50,957 nucleotides of DNA, taken from NCBI GenBank assembly GCA_934476315.1, contig CAKSNQ010000009.1, positions 1 to 50,957 on the forward strand. The letters are read 5' to 3'. This DNA is from an uncultured Eubacteriales bacterium. GTDB taxonomy: Bacteria > Bacillota > Clostridia > Oscillospirales > CAG-272. A program made the position numbers and the translations under genes. Positions 49,615 through 50,957 of this stretch are shown one piece after another; positions within the stretch are counted from its first letter, which is position 1, and every line of letters starts with the position of its first letter. The notes beneath the pieces are model-generated. The model was not told where the DNA came from, searched no databases, and was given only the letters and a program-made list of their open reading frames with translations.

Positions 49615-49652
49615 TTTTTTCAAAAACATTGCCTGGAAAAGACCGGGCAAAT

Positions 49653-50126
49653 TCAACCCGCCCGATGCCCGGCGCAGCGCCGCGCGATCAGGCACGCAAT
49701 GCCGCGGACACCGATCACGACCGCAAATCCGAACGCCGCGCCTGCGATGTCCAGCCACACATCCTGCACCTGCGGTCCGCGTTCGGTAAAAATCTGAATG
49801 GTCTCATCACAAAGTGCGGTCATCACGGCGGCGATCGCGGCGTTCAGGAAGGCTTGCGGACGCCTTGAGCGATATGCCCACAAAAGCGCCGACAGTTCCG
49901 CACCAAGCCACGAAAACTCGGTAAAGTGCGCCAGCTTCCGCACCAGTCGGTCGCTGACGTTTTCCTCGCCTACGATCGGCGCGAGGATCGGCTCCACGAC
50001 CTCCTTGACCGCCTCGCTCTCCTTCTGCGACGAGGCGGGGTGCTCCAGCGACCGCGAAAAAATAAACAATACGGTCAACCCGATGAGAATCCACAAAAGC
50101 CACGTCGGAAGTTTTCTTTGTTTCAT
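49653..50126 (-). CDS. VanZ-family membrane protein
   Basis: 157 aa with four likely membrane helices and the VanZ-like pattern: K-L-A-H-F-T-E-F between helices, then D-E-T-I-Q-I-F-T-E-R-G-P-Q-V-Q-D-V-W-L-D with the conserved acidic and Arg residues, and a C-terminal helix. VanZ relatives lower susceptibility to lipoglycopeptides in some species, but chromosomal members have unknown roles. The start at 50126 is the basic M-K-Q-R-K before helix 1; upstream in-frame codons lie within the promoter region. No van gene cluster is nearby. Confidence 0.85.
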   Translation of the reverse strand: MKQRKLPTWLLWILIGLTVLFIFSRSLEHPASSQKESEAVKEVVEPILAPIVGEENVSDRLVRKLAHFTEFSWLGAELSALLWAYRSRRPQAFLNAAIAAVMTALCDETIQIFTERGPQVQDVWLDIAGAAFGFAVVIGVRGIACLIARRCAGHRAG

Positions 50127-50181
50127 TGATCGCCGTCTCTCCCTCACAAAAATGTGGCTTATGCTTGCCACCCGTGGTAAC

Positions 50182-50210
50182 AGAATATCACATTTCGGTC
50201 GCTTTGTCAA
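50182..50210 (-). promoter_or_regulatory. Sigma-A promoter for the VanZ-like gene
   Basis: Minus strand TTGACA (50210-50205), 17 nt, TATTCT (50187-50182), with TGTG before the -10, about 55 nt from the ATG. Confidence 0.75.
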
Positions 50211-50306
50211 CCACGGAAATTCAAGGTTTCTTCTTTCATTTTACCCTGATTTTCCGCCGATAACACACAGAGTTGCGCATCCGCAAAGCAGACAACCGCT
50301 GACAGC

Positions 50307-50338
50307 AAAAAACCCGGGCGCATGTGCGCCCGGGAAAA
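50307..50338 (-). terminator. Intrinsic terminator of the tRNA operon
   Basis: CCCGGGCGCA/TGCGCCCGGG stem at 50313-50334 with a T-run on the minus strand (50312-50307), directly after tRNA-Gly. Confidence 0.92.
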
Positions 50339-50339
50339 A

Positions 50340-50415
50340 TGGAGCGGATTACGGGGCTCGAACCCGCCACCTCGACCTTGGCAAGGTCGCGCTCTACCAA
50401 ATGAGCTAAATCCGC
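50340..50415 (-). tRNA. tRNA-Gly (anticodon GCC)
   Basis: 76 nt with encoded CCA. Acceptor GCGGATT/AATCCGC, discriminator U, anticodon loop TTGCCAA. Last gene of the Val-Asp-Phe-Gly operon. Confidence 0.97.
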
Positions 50416-50445
50416 AGGAACCGGAATCCGGTTCGGTGATAGGAA

Positions 50446-50521
50446 TGGTGCCTCCGGTCGGAATCGAACCAACGACACGGGGATTTTCAGTCCCCTGCTC
50501 TACCAACTGAGCTACAGAGGC
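50446..50521 (-). tRNA. tRNA-Phe (anticodon GAA)
   Basis: 76 nt with CCA. Acceptor GCCTCTG pairs with CGGAGGC (one G-U-type pair), anticodon loop CTGAAAA. Thirty nt separate it from tRNA-Gly. Confidence 0.97.
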
Positions 50522-50575
50522 AAACGAACAGCATCGGCATCGACCGCAATATCAGTGCCGATTTCGAAAAAAAGA

Positions 50576-50652
50576 TGGCGACCCGGATGGGGCTCGAACC
50601 CACGACCTCTAGCGTGACAGGCTAGCGCTCTAACCAACTGAGCTACCAGGCC
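50576..50652 (-). tRNA. tRNA-Asp (anticodon GUC)
   Basis: 77 nt with CCA. Acceptor GGCCTGG/CCGGGTC with two G-U pairs, discriminator G, anticodon loop CTGTCAC. Confidence 0.96.
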
Positions 50653-50708
50653 AAATCCGATGCAGGGCACATCGGCGCGCGCCCGCCCGAAAGGGACGAA
50701 ACACACAG

Positions 50709-50784
50709 TGGTGGAAACAATAGGGCTCGAACCTATGACCCCCTGCTTGTAAGGCAGGTGCTCTCCCAACTGAGCTATGCTTCC
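50709..50784 (-). tRNA. tRNA-Val (anticodon UAC)
   Basis: 76 nt with CCA. Acceptor GGAAGCA/TGTTTCC, anticodon loop CTTACAA. First gene of the tRNA operon. Confidence 0.97.
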
Positions 50785-50825
50785 GAAGGCTTGTCTGAAC
50801 GACGCACGACTCGTGCGACTTTGCT

Positions 50826-50854
50826 ATTATAGCACAGGTGTCGGGGAATGTCAA
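50826..50854 (-). promoter_or_regulatory. Consensus sigma-A promoter of the tRNA operon
   Basis: Minus strand TTGACA (50854-50849), 17 nt, TATAAT (50831-50826), with TGTG upstream: the strongest promoter in the window, as expected for stable RNA. Confidence 0.93.
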
Positions 50855-50893
50855 GCCTTTTTTCTCATTTTTCCCAAGTTTAAAAAATAATAC

Positions 50894-50955
50894 AATAAAT
50901 GCGAAAGGTATTTCCGCCCTGTTTCGGGCGTGCCGATCGCATTTATTTTTATTTT
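50894..50955. terminator. Terminator-like hairpin at the window edge
   Basis: AATAAATGCGA (50894-50904) pairs with TCGCATTTATT (50937-50947), enclosing a CGCCC/GGGCG stem and followed by TTTATTTT. It probably ends a gene lying beyond the window on the minus side, or one reading rightward. Confidence 0.6.
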
Positions 50956-50957
50956 CG

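Noticed and set aside
49476..49868. Small open frames within the dispersed repeats that begin like MNFxTxPTTLVS
   Set aside because: They recur in copies 2-4 because the DNA repeats, but their downstream residues diverge by frame, as expected for structured non-coding DNA with indels rather than a conserved protein.
49653..50126. VanZ-like gene as part of a glycopeptide resistance cluster
   Set aside because: No vanH/A/X or vanR/S genes are adjacent; the two-component system at 28737-30999 is 19 kb away and coupled to HtrA.

Overview
The window reads as a chromosomal piece of a G+C-rich, low-A/T-codon member of the Clostridia (Firmicutes), probably a gut Oscillospirales-like or related uncultured lineage. 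The evidence is: spore cortex-lytic (SleC-type) proteins; two T-box leaders; strong AAGGAGG ribosome sites; sigma-A promoters with a TG at the -15/-14 position; a YkpA/YbiT-type ABC-F protein; a DUF3343 + cysteine-desulfurase-like pair; and a CxxC-repeat surface protein. No plasmid, phage or CRISPR module is visible. The assignment is by gene family, not by a marker gene.

Layout. 1-3940: a very large secreted surface protein (minus strand) whose C-terminal part continues in another frame and runs off the window. 3956-5382: two tandem HAD phosphatases. 5432-8372: GH38 alpha-mannosidase. 8605-11018: a spore germination block (SleC N-domain, SleC-like lytic enzyme with peptidoglycan-binding repeats, and a second binding protein), followed by clpC, an XRE/TPR regulator, a small membrane protein and a tyrosine recombinase. 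17029-19912: glucuronate isomerase (uxaC) and an FGGY sugar kinase. 20029-24593: ABC-F ATPase, a CAU tRNA (probably tRNA-Ile2), radC, and the DUF3343/desulfurase-like pair. 24725-30999 (all minus): response regulator, histidine kinase, HtrA protease, an SCP2-like protein and a class III aminotransferase. 31269-33243: tRNA-Ser(GCU), a lipoprotein and a nucleotidyltransferase. 33323-35330: Lrp/AsnC regulator plus aminotransferase behind a T-box. 35354-39908: sigma factor, anti-sigma-like protein, lipoprotein, MBOAT acyltransferase and DHHW protein, apparently one envelope-modification operon. 39958-42979: T-box(Val)-valS. 43096-49434: DUF4349 lipoprotein, clpB with an upstream ribbon-helix-helix gene, and a MutS-like ATPase. 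49653-50955: VanZ-like protein and a Val-Asp-Phe-Gly tRNA operon.

How the parts work together. Much of the window serves the cell envelope and stress responses: two Clp disaggregase/unfoldase ATPases, an HtrA protease translationally coupled to a two-component system, a sigma/anti-sigma unit leading genes for extracytoplasmic O-acylation, and spore cortex hydrolysis. Carbon-use genes (alpha-mannosidase, uxaC, sugar kinase, HAD phosphatases) fit a host-glycan or plant-polysaccharide diet.

The most unusual structure is a dispersed repeat of about 200 bp built from several hairpins. It occurs four times (8394-8518, 16805-17006, 44104-44307, 49455-49614). The three copies that keep the right-hand hairpin sit between convergent genes, with that hairpin 13-22 nt from a stop codon. 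Other points worth following are a split SleC, a T-box in front of an Lrp regulator, an inverted repeat over the clpC ribosome site, and an apparent frameshift in the surface protein.
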